Assembly: GCF_005845215.1 (NCBI RefSeq)
Contig: NZ_SPHO01000004.1
Coordinates: forward strand, 329,198 to 393,197
Direction: 5' to 3'
Source of the DNA: Clostridium sp. 1001271st1 H5
Lineage (GTDB): Bacteria > Bacillota > Clostridia > Lachnospirales > Lachnospiraceae
Length of the DNA stretch: 64,000 bases
The notes under the pieces were generated by a model that did no database searches, had not been told where the DNA came from, and was given only the letters and a program-made list of their open reading frames with translations. The translations under genes and the position numbers were made by a program. Positions 52,901 to 61,549 of the stretch are shown here, in pieces (position 1 is the first letter of the stretch; each line of letters starts with the position of its first letter).

Positions 52901-55709
52901 TGGTTTCTGTTATGATATACCAGCCAGGTTCTACATACGGCAGTTTGATTCTGCCATTTTCATCGGTCTTGAATGTACCGACTGTTGTAATTGCACCATC
53001 GTCTTCCTCATGCTCAATCTTGAATGTGGTGTTTGGAATACCCTTATTGGTCGTATAGTCTGTTTTCTCGATGATCAATGTGGGGTATTTGATGTTCTCA
53101 AACATCAATGTTTTATGATCTCCTGCTTCGAGTTTTACTCTCTGCGGTGTGTCATTAAGAATGTATGGTTTCGGTGTAGAAATTTCTGTGATCTCATAAG
53201 TACCTGCTTTCAGCCCAGGAATCACGATCATACCGTTTTCATCGGTAGTAGCTGTTGTAGGCTGTACGCTGGTATCGTCTACTTCCTTGACTTCATACAC
53301 AACACCTGGAATCGGTTCTTTGGTCACAGAGTCGATTTTCTTGATTGTCAGTTCTGGCAATTTGATATTGTCTACCTTCACGATGATTTCACCATCGCCA
53401 GGTTTCGCAACAATCACTCTGTCAGGGCTTGTTTTATCAGAGAACATATATCCAGGAGGTGGATTCAGTTCTTTGACCACATAAGTACCTGGTTTGATAT
53501 AGCCGGAGGTAAATTTACCGTTTTCGTCAGTCATACCTTCAACAACTGGACGTGCGGTATCAGCCTGCTCATAGATAGCAAACTGAGCACCTGGCAATTT
53601 TTCGCCTGTTTCTTCATCGTATTTTTCAACGGTGATGCTGGGCATTTCAAGGTTTGCAAATAACAAGGACTTGCTATCGCCTGCATTCAGTCTGATATCC
53701 TGATGTTCGCCTGTCAGCACATAAGGCTCTGGTACAAAGACTTCTGTTACGGTATAAACATCGGGATCAAGGTACCCAAGTTCGCCACCTTTCATACCGA
53801 CTGTTACTTTGCCATCTGCACCTGTTGTTACGGTACCGATCAAAGTTCCGTCGGATTTCTTGATTTCAAACTTGGTGCCTGGTACTGGATCACCTGTCTG
53901 TCCGTCGATCTTTTCGATGGTAAGCACAGGTTTCTTCAGGTTCTTCATAACCACCTGAACATTCTTGTCTTTGCCAAGGTATACGGTCTGAGGGCAATCA
54001 CCCAATGCGTATCCTTCAGGTGCAGTTACTTCTGTGATTTTATAAGTACCTACGGGTACATTTTTCAGTGTAGCAACACCATTTTCTGTTGTGACTGTGG
54101 TTGTGTAACTGCCGTCTACCTGTTCTACTTTGAAAGTAGCTGGATCAGTAATGACTTCGCCTGTCTGCTGGTCGATCTTGATGATAGTCAAGCCTGGAAA
54201 TTTACTATTCAAAAATTTTAATCCGGCAGCCTGTCCATTTCTTACGGTTACATATTGAGGTGTCTGATCCAAGATATATCCTTCTACAGTGGATACTTCT
54301 CTTACAAGATAGGTACCGTCTGGTACATCTTCCCATGTGATTTTTCCTTCTGCATCGGTTTTGCCTGTTGCTCTCCAAGCCCCTTTTCCATCGATCTGCA
54401 TGATTTCATACTGCACACCAGGAATTGGTTCACCTGTTTCTGCATCTTCTTTTTCTGTCACCACAATATGCGGCGGATAATCACGAAATGTTGCCGTTGC
54501 TGTTTGATCCGGCTCTACCGTAATGACCAAAGTGGTTGGCTCAGTCAACTGATATCTATTATTGGTAGAGCGTTCTACTACCGTATAGGTACCAGACTCC
54601 GTAATATTCGGTTCCCAAATACCAGATTCATCTGTGGTACCTGTATCAATTAAATGCCCCTGTGCATTATAACAATCAAATGTTACACCTGCCAAAGGGG
54701 TTGCATTATCTGTGGCATCCAGCTTGATGACTTTTAGTTTACCATCACCGGATTCATCCGTTTCAGTAGACTTACCAATTACCATTTTGGCATTAATAGT
54801 AATGGGCTGATTCGGCATCCCGATTTCCATATCCTGCACTTTGCCATCCAGTCCATTCAAAGGCTTGCCGATCAAGATAACATTGGAATACAGATTTGCC
54901 GAAATCTTTACATTTGCTTCCACACTGCCACCAACAGGGACAGAAGTCTTGGGAATACGGATCGCAAATGTTTCATCACCTTTGAACTGTGTTTTTTCGA
55001 TGCCATCTTCACCTGTAATGATTGTTCCAACTGGATAATCACCAGTCAATTCGACCTTATACTTTGTGATTTTCTTTCCAGAATTACTTGTTTCCTTTAC
55101 CTGAAAACGCTGTACAAAGTAGTTTCCTTCTTCCACTGGTTCTTCATCCACCTTAATCGTACCGTATACTGCTGCTTTTACTGGTTCAGGATTATTCAAT
55201 GCTAGATCAACCAGTTTGTTAAATAAAGCTGTCACCTGTGGTTTATCGGGTGCATTCCATTTTCCTCGGTCTGTGTACTGTGATACACCAATCACGCACC
55301 AAATGGCTGCCTTTGTAGCAGCATAGGCTTCTTCTTCACTGTTTACACCTAATTCCTGATACGTTTTATATGGAATGCTGTTATTGATGATGGCGGCAAT
55401 TTTTTCATTTGTTTCTGCGCCAGCCACATTCAAGTCATACTTTCCAGCAAAGTATTCTCCAGGACCAGCCTTATTGGGATCAACACAAAATGCTGGATTT
55501 TTATTGCCTTCCTCGTCATACCACCACGCAGAGGAATGCAATACATTCCTTCCATCATATTTTATATCATTGATATCCTTGCCTTTAACAACAGTAATTT
55601 TGGTGATATCACTGCCTTCTTCTGCAGCATGAACCGTTGACAAGGAGATTGTTGGAATGGCAATAAGCATCGCCAGCAAAAAAGCAATGATTCTTCTTGT
55701 TTTACACAT
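49923..55709 (-). CDS. Giant surface adhesin with thioester-like and 15 Cna-B domains
   Basis: A 1928-residue secreted protein; ATG 55709 has AAGGAGGG upstream. A signal peptide (about residues 5-29, ending VHAAEE) is followed by a domain with the FCVDPNKAGPGEY Cys block of thioester adhesins. About fifteen Cna-B/SpaA repeats start near residue 335, each of the form 'K-x-D-x-x-T-G-x-P-x-x-G-x-x-F', with a Gly-rich linker (GGGTGGIGGG) between the seventh and eighth. A final, different beta domain ends in LPKTGY and the stop. The expected Gln of the thioester motif (TQxA) reads TKAAIW. No hydrophobic anchor or basic tail follows LPKTG. Probably mediates contact with other cells during mating. 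Confidence 0.9.
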   Translation of the reverse strand: MCKTRRIIAFLLAMLIAIPTISLSTVHAAEEGSDITKITVVKGKDINDIKYDGRNVLHSSAWWYDEEGNKNPAFCVDPNKAGPGEYFAGKYDLNVAGAETNEKIAAIINNSIPYKTYQELGVNSEEEAYAATKAAIWCVIGVSQYTDRGKWNAPDKPQVTALFNKLVDLALNNPEPVKAAVYGTIKVDEEPVEEGNYFVQRFQVKETSNSGKKITKYKVELTGDYPVGTIITGEDGIEKTQFKGDETFAIRIPKTSVPVGGSVEANVKISANLYSNVILIGKPLNGLDGKVQDMEIGMPNQPITINAKMVIGKSTETDESGDGKLKVIKLDATDNATPLAGVTFDCYNAQGHLIDTGTTDESGIWEPNITESGTYTVVERSTNNRYQLTEPTTLVITVEPDQTATATFRDYPPHIVVTEKEDAETGEPIPGVQYEIMQIDGKGAWRATGKTDAEGKITWEDVPDGTYLVREVSTVEGYILDQTPQYVTVRNGQAAGLKFLNSKFPGLTIIKIDQQTGEVITDPATFKVEQVDGSYTTTVTTENGVATLKNVPVGTYKITEVTAPEGYALGDCPQTVYLGKDKNVQVVMKNLKKPVLTIEKIDGQTGDPVPGTKFEIKKSDGTLIGTVTTGADGKVTVGMKGGELGYLDPDVYTVTEVFVPEPYVLTGEHQDIRLNAGDSKSLLFANLEMPSITVEKYDEETGEKLPGAQFAIYEQADTARPVVEGMTDENGKFTSGYIKPGTYVVKELNPPPGYMFSDKTSPDRVIVAKPGDGEIIVKVDNIKLPELTIKKIDSVTKEPIPGVVYEVKEVDDTSVQPTTATTDENGMIVIPGLKAGTYEITEISTPKPYILNDTPQRVKLEAGDHKTLMFENIKYPTLIIEKTDYTTNKGIPNTTFKIEHEEDDGAITTVGTFKTDENGRIKLPYVEPGWYIITETIPAQGYQKPTNPVTRIYLNPGDNSYLKDDNIAGGGGTGGIGGGTTTDGIEITSGNDYEVVDGIVNYPLNSLVIKKADANTGEMLDGATFEVFRITGETSGQNGKLICTATTDHSGVIVITGLEAGAYAVREAKAPNNYIIAETDMQTVNMKADGTSVVEVVFRNYPYGSLLITKVDALTNKPLSNATFQVTTGDGTVVGNSNGMYTTNSDGEILIPNLKPGSYVVTERIAPEGYACDTKPQTIEIGTDGATYKVHFQNQPMCSLVILKKDADNGNPLSGAQFKVTTSKGDVIGRNNGIFTTDSNGSITISYLAKDSYIVEEVKAPDGYVLEEQSKTIALDYGKTYTLEFTNKKMTSLVVKKIDAVTGEPLPGAKFFVEKQNGEHVGEYTTDNTGTILLPTLDPDWYVVRETKAPEGYILDETPKTVEVKTNVPTVVTFDNKPLSGIKIVKTDSETGEPLEGVSFSVSKMNGEKIGTFKTDKEGMVYISDLEDGYYTVTETEGLEGYHWDKEPKTVEVKSGKQTILEVENQPYSGLVIEKTNSRTGDPIEGVEFLVTKFNGEQIGYYETDESGLIVIEGLEEGTYLVKETKEAKGYKLDSEAKEVEIKDGKRTTLKVENDPMSSVLIHKIDSVTGEGIPGVKFLLYDSDNEPIGQFETDDEGYIWIRKELPEGKYKLRELEPAEGYISDNSEKTFYVQKGRTTEIEWENTPEVGQIVITKRSSEFNELTGLPAGSPLSGAVFEIYNTTGNLVDKISSGSNGVAASKGLPVGVYTIKEVSAPRYYALNDKTLLAEIRHNGDIVRFEVLNSSISLNLTVQKKGPNAASPGQTIQYDIYEVQNGSTGTLENFYIHDRIPTDATRALKIVTGTYSERMYYKITYKTNYRDYRVLAENLLTKNSYEYSLHPNVLGLANGEYVTDVRLEFPKASPGFKMLENMSVFCQVMPNMPKDYRIVNRADVGGRYGNEWESAKTSWNTTVWTVNTPPVTLPKTGY

Positions 55710-55740
55710 TTGGGTTCCCTCCTTATTGATTTTTGGCATT

Positions 55741-55779
55741 AAAAAAAGAGATACAATTTGATTTTTGTATCTCTTTTTT
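55741..55779. terminator. Terminator between the CAP protein and adhesin genes
   Basis: A 15-base perfect inverted repeat, AAAAAAGAGATACAA (55742-55756) and its complement (55765-55779), with an eight-base loop and A/T runs on both sides. It lies 25 bp past the CAP gene stop and would end that transcript before the adhesin gene. Confidence 0.8.
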
Positions 55780-55803
55780 GCCTGCTCTATTCACTTCTAT
55801 TTG

Positions 55804-56862
55804 TTACCTTGCAAATATCTGTACCCAGTAACTGCCATATTCGCTGTCTTTATCATACAGGTATGCAACACCTGTATAAGTATATTCAGGATTTAGATAA
55901 TTTTCTCTATGACCATCTGATTCCGTCCAATTATCTACAGCCCATTTGGGTGTATTGGCAAAGCCTGTGATATTCTCACCGATATAGTTTCCTTCAAAAC
56001 CTGCTTCATTTGCGGCTGTTTTTGCCTTTCTTCCGTCAGGACGTGTATGAGAGAAGTTTGTTACAATTTCTTTTACCCTTACATCTGCTGCTTCCATCAA
56101 AGCATCATTCATTTGAAGCTTATTTAACCCATTCTTTTCACGTTCTTGGTTGATACGGTCAATGACTTCTTCAGCGAATTCATCACGCTTTGCATTCTGT
56201 TCTGCTGCATATTTTTCTGTTCTTTGACGCTGTTCCTCTTCAATCGTAAGAGTTGGCTTTGTTTCTGGCATTTCCTGTTGTTCTTGGTTCTTCACCGAAG
56301 CAACATTTGCCAGGATTTCATTGTATTGTGGCAGTTGTTCAGTTGGAGTAGTTTTGATTGCAACGGTTTTTGTTTCTGCATCCCACTGAGCATCTGCATA
56401 CATACAATCTGCCAAATCTCTGATTCCTACTAATGTACGATCATTGATTACTTTTGCGGGAGCAGAAACTAGTAAATCTTCACCTTGTGTCAAAATATGT
56501 GTTGCGCCCCAAACTGACTTTGTTTTTGTTTTATCTTCGATGTTCAGACTGCTGTGATAGCCTGCCATATATCTATCAGTAGATGCAATCGGCTTTGTAA
56601 AGATAGCTGAATGTTCTATTTGGAATGTGCCATCTACAACCGTATCTCCGTAATATGTGAACCATTCCACTTCCCAGCCCATTTTTTCTGCTACATCTCT
56701 GATTGGAACCATGATACGACCATCAATATTCACTGGCTGCTGATCCTCAAAATTGACCTTTTCCCCATCAACTGTAACTGTGATCTGGTCAGCAGCGAAA
56801 GCACATGGTACTGTACCTAATACCATTGTGGCTGCCAATATGGCTGCTAATCGTTTTTTCAT
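55804..56862 (-). CDS. Secreted CAP-domain protein with a copper-amine-oxidase-type N-terminal domain
   Basis: A 352-residue protein; ATG 56862 is preferred to the GTG at 56871. A signal peptide (cleavage after AFA) leads to the N-terminal 'stalk' domain (ITVTVDGEKVNFEDQQPVNI ... IMVPIRDVAEKMGW) and a second short copy (LVGIRDLADCMYADAQWD). An acidic helical linker precedes the C-terminal CAP domain 'INQEREKNGLNKLQ' ... 'SHTRPDGR' ... 'GENITGF' ... 'VDNWTESDGHRENYLNPEY', with the usual His/Glu motifs. Such proteins bind walls or lipids. Here it sits between sortase and adhesin genes, so a surface-contact role is likely. Confidence 0.88.
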   Translation of the reverse strand: MKKRLAAILAATMVLGTVPCAFAADQITVTVDGEKVNFEDQQPVNIDGRIMVPIRDVAEKMGWEVEWFTYYGDTVVDGTFQIEHSAIFTKPIASTDRYMAGYHSSLNIEDKTKTKSVWGATHILTQGEDLLVSAPAKVINDRTLVGIRDLADCMYADAQWDAETKTVAIKTTPTEQLPQYNEILANVASVKNQEQQEMPETKPTLTIEEEQRQRTEKYAAEQNAKRDEFAEEVIDRINQEREKNGLNKLQMNDALMEAADVRVKEIVTNFSHTRPDGRKAKTAANEAGFEGNYIGENITGFANTPKWAVDNWTESDGHRENYLNPEYTYTGVAYLYDKDSEYGSYWVQIFAR

Positions 56863-57017
56863 ATTTTTCACGCTCCTTTTTCTTTTTCACTGCATTTTGA
56901 ATCAATTGGAAACCGTATACTCTGTCAAAGTCTTTCTATATTTATTTCGCCTCCTTCCCTTTGTTTTCCTTTCAATATCATTTATATTGGAAAAGCATTT
57001 ACACTGCAAGCAAAAGA

Positions 57018-57908
57018 TTATTTCTGCACTGCCTGCACGCAAAGACGCTGATCGCCCACATCTTCCACACAGGTAATCAATGTCAGGCGGTTGTCACTGG
57101 TGTATTGAAGTTTTGACCAGTCCGTATCGGCAATCTTTGTAATGGATTTTACCACATAGGTTCTTGTACCAAGTTTTGTGGTATAGGTCATTTCATCGCC
57201 AATATCCAGTTTTTTCAGTTTTCCAAAGTAGTCATTGGTACCTCTGTTATGTCCTACCAAACCGATATTTCCATTCCAGCAGGAAGTGGAAGCCAAATGT
57301 CCCACACCTTTTTTCATCGCTGTGAAGGTATCACCGTCATAGGCGGTTACCGTCAGCCCAATTTCTGGAATCTTCAATACGCCAATGCTCCCATCGCTGT
57401 TTCGCACCTGCTCAATGGTTGTTAAGGGATACTGCAGAACTTCGTCATATACCTGTTCCGGAATCTCATTTGTCACATAGCCGTCTGAGGAAATATTCGC
57501 TGTATAGCTTCCACTAGTACCACCACCATAGGCTGCACCTGAAATCAGGCTGCTTGGACTTTGGGTGTAAGGATTGATTGGTGCATTTACTGGTGCGTAT
57601 GTAGTGTGGTTAATGGATGGCGCATTTGGTTCCACTACATTGGCACCATACTCTGAATCATAAACTGTCTGCGGCGATACATCGTATATGTCCCTGAGAT
57701 AATCTGGTATCTCTCCCTGAATATTGATATTGGATTTTCCCACAATAACAAACTCCTCTTGATTCTCTGTTTTGTAATTGTAACTTAAATCTGAGTCAAG
57801 AGCATAAGCTGGAACGCAGAAAAAAACTCCGCAAATCATAGGGAAAACCATTGCTGTTTTTATAATGCTTGGGACAGAAATTTTAAACTTTTTCACTCTA
57901 TTCCGCAT
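57018..57908 (-). CDS. Sortase (class B/D-like) of the ICE
   Basis: A 296-residue transpeptidase; ATG 57908 lies at GGAGGTGTGTTGGATG and overlaps the stop of the upstream gene. A hydrophobic signal anchor (about residues 13-35) is followed by a Ser/Asn/Pro-rich linker and the sortase domain from residue 175: NIGLVGHNRG with the catalytic His, and 'RLTLITCVEDVGDQRLCVQA' with the Cys and a trailing Arg. It probably anchors surface proteins such as the LPKTG adhesin encoded two genes downstream. The assignment to class B or D is uncertain. Confidence 0.85.
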   Translation of the reverse strand: MRNRVKKFKISVPSIIKTAMVFPMICGVFFCVPAYALDSDLSYNYKTENQEEFVIVGKSNINIQGEIPDYLRDIYDVSPQTVYDSEYGANVVEPNAPSINHTTYAPVNAPINPYTQSPSSLISGAAYGGGTSGSYTANISSDGYVTNEIPEQVYDEVLQYPLTTIEQVRNSDGSIGVLKIPEIGLTVTAYDGDTFTAMKKGVGHLASTSCWNGNIGLVGHNRGTNDYFGKLKKLDIGDEMTYTTKLGTRTYVVKSITKIADTDWSKLQYTSDNRLTLITCVEDVGDQRLCVQAVQK

Positions 57909-59052
57909 CCAACACACCTCCCAAATCCAGCTCAAATCGATATTCTCCTTTTTTCTCATTGACTCTGTGCTTGACTGTCATGTCTTTATAAGTCACACTG
58001 ATGTTCCTGCCGAAAAGTGCCTTTGTTGTTTTCTTGTCCAGCACAAACTGGAATACATTGCTTTGAATCAAGTCCTCAAACTCATTCAAATCAATGACAG
58101 GTTGCTTTGGATCGACATTTTGTCTTCCGATGCAGATATACTCTTTGTCAATGAGATTATACACATCAGCCCCTTGCCTGTTTTTCAGATAAAGCAAAAG
58201 CATGGCAATGGCACAGCCCAAAAGCAGTACCGCAATAATGCCTGTTACTGCTTTTAATACTGGCGGCATTCCATTTTCTATCAGCTTTCCTGCGTAAGTA
58301 ATGGTAAAGGTTGCCGTATCCGCCGTTGTCTTCGTTACATTGCCTTTGTATCTTGCTGTGGACACATAGCCCGTAGGCACCTGCGAGCTGAATGTTTTTG
58401 AATAAGTAGCTACTGCCTTATACTCTGTGGGTACCAAAGTATCTCCGGCAAGGGATGTTCCCATAACGGTCCAGCTGACATTGGTCAAGGGCAATGTATA
58501 TCCATCTTTTACTGTTGACTGAGCAACGTAAGAAGGATCGGCATACATCAAGCCTGGGTATTCCTTTGTGGCAGATACCGTATAATTCTTGGTGGTATAG
58601 CCTGCTACCTCTGTGACGATGCTGCCGGTATCCAGTGTCAATGTACCCTGATATCCATCTTTGTCGTATGTTTTTGTTGCTGGAAAGAGTTTGATGACAT
58701 CTTCCAGATTTTTGGAACCGCCTTCTGCCTTAGCGTCTTCTGTGACTTCTTTTGTGTCCTTATTCTCATTGAGCTGTTTATCCGCAGCGATATAGCTGAA
58801 CAGGAAATCTTCCAATACAAAGTCTTCTTCCACCAGCTGCTCTTGTGGTGTATTCGCCGGCAGATCATAAACCTTGACCAGATATTCCACACCGTCTATG
58901 TTTTTCCTTTCCATGGAGATTGGTACAGGCAATGTGTTTTCAGTTGCATTTTCCTCTTGTATCGGCGTTTCTACGCTCACCGGAGATGCCACAGCCGATA
59001 CAGGCAGAAGCAATGATACTGCCGCAATCAGACATAAGATTGCTTTTTTCAT
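57898..59052 (-). CDS. Surface protein with signal peptide and C-terminal membrane anchor
   Basis: A 384-residue protein. A cleaved signal peptide (residues 3-22) is followed by an acidic linker, a beta-rich extracellular domain, a membrane span near residues 275-295 (AVTGIIAVLLLGCAIAMLLL) and a roughly 90-residue cytoplasmic domain with 'DKEYICIGRQNVDPKQPVID'. It is conserved in related elements without a known role. It may tie a surface structure to an inside signal. Its start overlaps the 59-residue gene by 4 bp, and its end overlaps the sortase start. Confidence 0.7.
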   Translation of the reverse strand: MKKAILCLIAAVSLLLPVSAVASPVSVETPIQEENATENTLPVPISMERKNIDGVEYLVKVYDLPANTPQEQLVEEDFVLEDFLFSYIAADKQLNENKDTKEVTEDAKAEGGSKNLEDVIKLFPATKTYDKDGYQGTLTLDTGSIVTEVAGYTTKNYTVSATKEYPGLMYADPSYVAQSTVKDGYTLPLTNVSWTVMGTSLAGDTLVPTEYKAVATYSKTFSSQVPTGYVSTARYKGNVTKTTADTATFTITYAGKLIENGMPPVLKAVTGIIAVLLLGCAIAMLLLYLKNRQGADVYNLIDKEYICIGRQNVDPKQPVIDLNEFEDLIQSNVFQFVLDKKTTKALFGRNISVTYKDMTVKHRVNEKKGEYRFELDLGGVLDAE

Positions 59053-59228
59053 ACGGATTCCCTCCTTTCTTCTAATTCTTTTCTTTTCTCCTCAAGTACC
59101 ATGCGTTCTATAGTCAGGTCATCGGGGAGAACATGAAAATCAGCAAAAAGTTCTGTTTTTTTCCTCTGGCAGTCATCAGAAAAATCCTTTGTTTTCTGAT
59201 ACTGCCTCAATGCTTTTTCAATGTCCAT
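59049..59228 (-). CDS. 59-residue helical protein (below usual size cut-offs)
   Basis: ATG 59228 is preceded by GGGGTGATAAGCC, and the frame stops at TGA 59049, sharing ATGA with the next gene. The product begins MDIEKALRQYQKTKDFSD and is helical and highly charged, with no recognised domain. Overlap and operon position (between AbrB-like and surface-protein genes) make it a likely real gene, easily missed by size filters. Confidence 0.65.
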   Translation of the reverse strand: MDIEKALRQYQKTKDFSDDCQRKKTELFADFHVLPDDLTIERMVLEEKRKELEERRESV

Positions 59229-59244
59229 GGCTTATCACCCCTTT

Positions 59245-59553
59245 TCAAAACAAAAAGCGAAGGACTTCGTCCAATACTTCATCTAAGGACTTTCCTTCGC
59301 TTAATAACTGCTTGATTCTGTTTTTGATCTGATCTCGTTCTTTTTCCGCATCCTCCTTTTCTTTTTGGAAATCTGCCTGCAGTACCTCCACAGGGTTCTC
59401 CGCAGTCACTTCCGCCTTATTGATTAAAATGATCCCGCCCCTTCCGGTTATCTGCACCACATCATCCTCATGGATTCCAACGAATCTTCTAAGTGCCACA
59501 GGCAGATAAATCAACCCCTTCGCACTGACAGTTTTAAAACAATTGATTGTCAT
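59245..59553 (-). CDS. AbrB-type transcriptional regulator
   Basis: A 102-residue protein with an N-terminal swapped-hairpin AbrB/SpoVT domain (KTVSAKGLIYLPVALRRFVG ... VQITGRGGIIL) and a helical, Lys/Glu-rich C-terminal half (coiled coil). It probably dimerises and binds DNA to control expression of the surface/sortase genes that follow. It has the usual 15-bp spacing to the methylase gene upstream. Confidence 0.8.
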   Translation of the reverse strand: MTINCFKTVSAKGLIYLPVALRRFVGIHEDDVVQITGRGGIILINKAEVTAENPVEVLQADFQKEKEDAEKERDQIKNRIKQLLSEGKSLDEVLDEVLRFLF

Positions 59554-59568
59554 ATCAATACCTCCTTT

Positions 59569-60531
59569 TTATAATAAAGTCAGCTGTTTTGGCTGACTGT
59601 TTAACCTCAGATTTGGATCGTAATTTGTAATCACAAGTTCTTTGAACATACCTCCTGGTGTATATTTCTGTGCTATGCTGTTGAGTCTTTCAAAAGGCGT
59701 GATATAAAAATCTTTATACAACTCACGGATAAACGCACAATCATTGTATGAAAGCATAAAAAATCCTTCTATCTTCCCCAGCACTTCACGGAGCAGATAA
59801 TGCAGTTCCAATGTAAACAGCTCCTCATACTGCTTTTCTGTTCCATAGTACGGAGGATCAAGATAAAAGAAAGTCATTGGACTGTCATACAAAGCGATGA
59901 TGACCTCAAAACTTTTATTCTGTATGATCACGCCTTTGCCCGGATTTCCGCCAGCCATCAAAATCTCACTGTCACTCTTCACGCCGTTTTCATTCAGCCT
60001 GCGGTTGGCAAGCCATATGGTGCGGTATGTCTGGGCGATATTTACCGGCTGACCATTGAAGCTGTTTCCACCTGCCGCATAGCTGTAGCGGATCAGCTTA
60101 TAAAATGTAGCTGCTCGCCTGACATCGCCCAGTTCAGCCTGTGTTGTGATCAGTTCTTTATACTCCCGAAAATCTATAGGGGAAAGATAAATCTTTGCCA
60201 GTGCCATTTCTTCTGTCTGATATGGCAGTGAAAAATCTTGCTTTCTATGCCAGTCCAGCATCAGATCAAACTCAGCTCTGCTGTTCAGCGGCAAAAAACC
60301 AAGCTCTTTTACAAAGCTCATGGGCTTATGTTTTACCACATGGAACATATTGGTCAAATTAGAATTGGCATCGTTATACACCTCAAACCTTTCCGGCTTT
60401 TTGGCGAAAAGAACCCAACCAGCACCACCGAATACTTCTACATATTTATCATAATGCGGTGGGAAACGTGCAATGAGGAACTCACGCATCAATCGTTTTC
60501 CACCAATCCATGGAATCATACTGTTTACCAT
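59569..60531 (-). CDS. Dam-like DNA adenine methyltransferase (D12 class)
   Basis: A 320-residue enzyme with the N-terminal 'MIPWIGGKRLMREFL' (SAM-binding FxGxK-type motif), 'YVEVFGGAGWVLFAK' and the catalytic 'TFFYLDPPYYGTE' (DPPY) near residue 225. It adds N6-methyl to adenine at a short target, probably without a cognate nuclease. On an ICE it would protect the element from restriction in a new host or time its replication. Length is normal. Confidence 0.92.
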   Translation of the reverse strand: MVNSMIPWIGGKRLMREFLIARFPPHYDKYVEVFGGAGWVLFAKKPERFEVYNDANSNLTNMFHVVKHKPMSFVKELGFLPLNSRAEFDLMLDWHRKQDFSLPYQTEEMALAKIYLSPIDFREYKELITTQAELGDVRRAATFYKLIRYSYAAGGNSFNGQPVNIAQTYRTIWLANRRLNENGVKSDSEILMAGGNPGKGVIIQNKSFEVIIALYDSPMTFFYLDPPYYGTEKQYEELFTLELHYLLREVLGKIEGFFMLSYNDCAFIRELYKDFYITPFERLNSIAQKYTPGGMFKELVITNYDPNLRLNSQPKQLTLL

Positions 60532-60581
60532 ATTTCATCGCCTCACTTCTATGAGCCTTTATCCATTTTTATCCCTTCCTT

Positions 60582-61514
60582 TCACAACTTCATTTCATAA
60601 TCATCGCTTTGGTCATTTTCTTCGTTTGATTCTTGGCTGAATTGATTTACATTATCAGTAGAAGTATCTTCCACATACGCACCTTGAATAAGTTTCCCCT
60701 GATGTGTCTGCATATGTTCCCTGCCGATTTTTGCGTAATCCAGATATGGCAAAACTTCATCTGGAAATGAAACATCAAAAAGTTCATTTTCCACCAAAAA
60801 CTCGCCTAACTGCCTTTCATTTTGGATGCCGTTTACCACACAGACTTCCGAAAGATGTTCCATCAGGTCGATCATTCCCTTTACATTTCTCGGTTCTTTT
60901 AATTGAAGCGTCAAATCATATACACGCTGCATTTCCTCTGGCAGCTTATCAAACCTGCAGAATAGCTCGTTAAGTTGAAATACATCCATTTCTTCTTTTG
61001 GCAGTTTTTCAAGCATTTCTCCTATGGTATATGTTTTTTCATTTTCGCAATAAACTCCATAAACCGTATGCCCACAGCTTTCAGGTAATTTATTGTCTAC
61101 AAAAAAACCTTTCAAACCAATTCTGCCGCACGGGAAATAGACGGTCATATACCTTTCTCTGTCTTCCACGTTTTTTCTTTTAAATTCCGCATAACCAAGA
61201 GCTTTATCTCTTTCTTCCTCACTTAAGTTCGGCGGATAGCAACTATACCAGTTTTCCGTATACTGCCAGAAATAACTAATATCCTGATAGTGCTGATATA
61301 TGATTCGATTTTTCGGCTCTTTGGCTGCAATATGCTCTAATCGTTTCCAAAACCTGTCTTCTGCTTGTGGTCCGCCGCCATGCTCTGCTAAATCCTTGAT
61401 GCTTTCCTGCAGTGCTTGTTCCACATCTTTTCTTAACTGATTTTGCTGCTTCTTATCTGGAAGCTGTATGCCTTCCACAATTCTTTTCTGCATTTGCTTT
61501 ATCACTTCATTCAA
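60582..61514 (-). CDS. ArdA-like protein with long N-terminal extension
   Basis: A 310-residue acidic protein. GGAGG lies 8 bases before a TTG, which is the only start fitting the ribosome site; the nearby ATG is out of frame. The C-terminal half ('LNELFCRFDKLPEEMQRV', 'LGEFLVENELFDVSFPDEV' and 'YLDYAKIGREHMQTHQGK') follows the ArdA anti-restriction pattern, with Asp/Glu-rich helices that mimic DNA. The N-terminal half contains 'YQDISYFWQYTENWYSCYPP', not recognised. It is the longest of three related genes here. Confidence 0.65.
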   Translation of the reverse strand: MNEVIKQMQKRIVEGIQLPDKKQQNQLRKDVEQALQESIKDLAEHGGGPQAEDRFWKRLEHIAAKEPKNRIIYQHYQDISYFWQYTENWYSCYPPNLSEEERDKALGYAEFKRKNVEDRERYMTVYFPCGRIGLKGFFVDNKLPESCGHTVYGVYCENEKTYTIGEMLEKLPKEEMDVFQLNELFCRFDKLPEEMQRVYDLTLQLKEPRNVKGMIDLMEHLSEVCVVNGIQNERQLGEFLVENELFDVSFPDEVLPYLDYAKIGREHMQTHQGKLIQGAYVEDTSTDNVNQFSQESNEENDQSDDYEMKL

Positions 61515-61549
61515 CGGCTACACCTCCTTTGCAATTTTTTCTGCCTGCG

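Noticed and set aside
52563..53663. 366-codon plus-strand frame antisense to the adhesin
   Set aside because: Caused by the repeated codon pattern of the Cna-B domains; Cys/Phe-rich and without a ribosome site.
50300..55200. Regular DNA repeats that could be mistaken for a CRISPR or satellite
   Set aside because: Period is about 270 bp and diverged, matching the Cna-B protein domains of one long gene; there are no short direct repeats with spacers. No CRISPR array was seen in the window.
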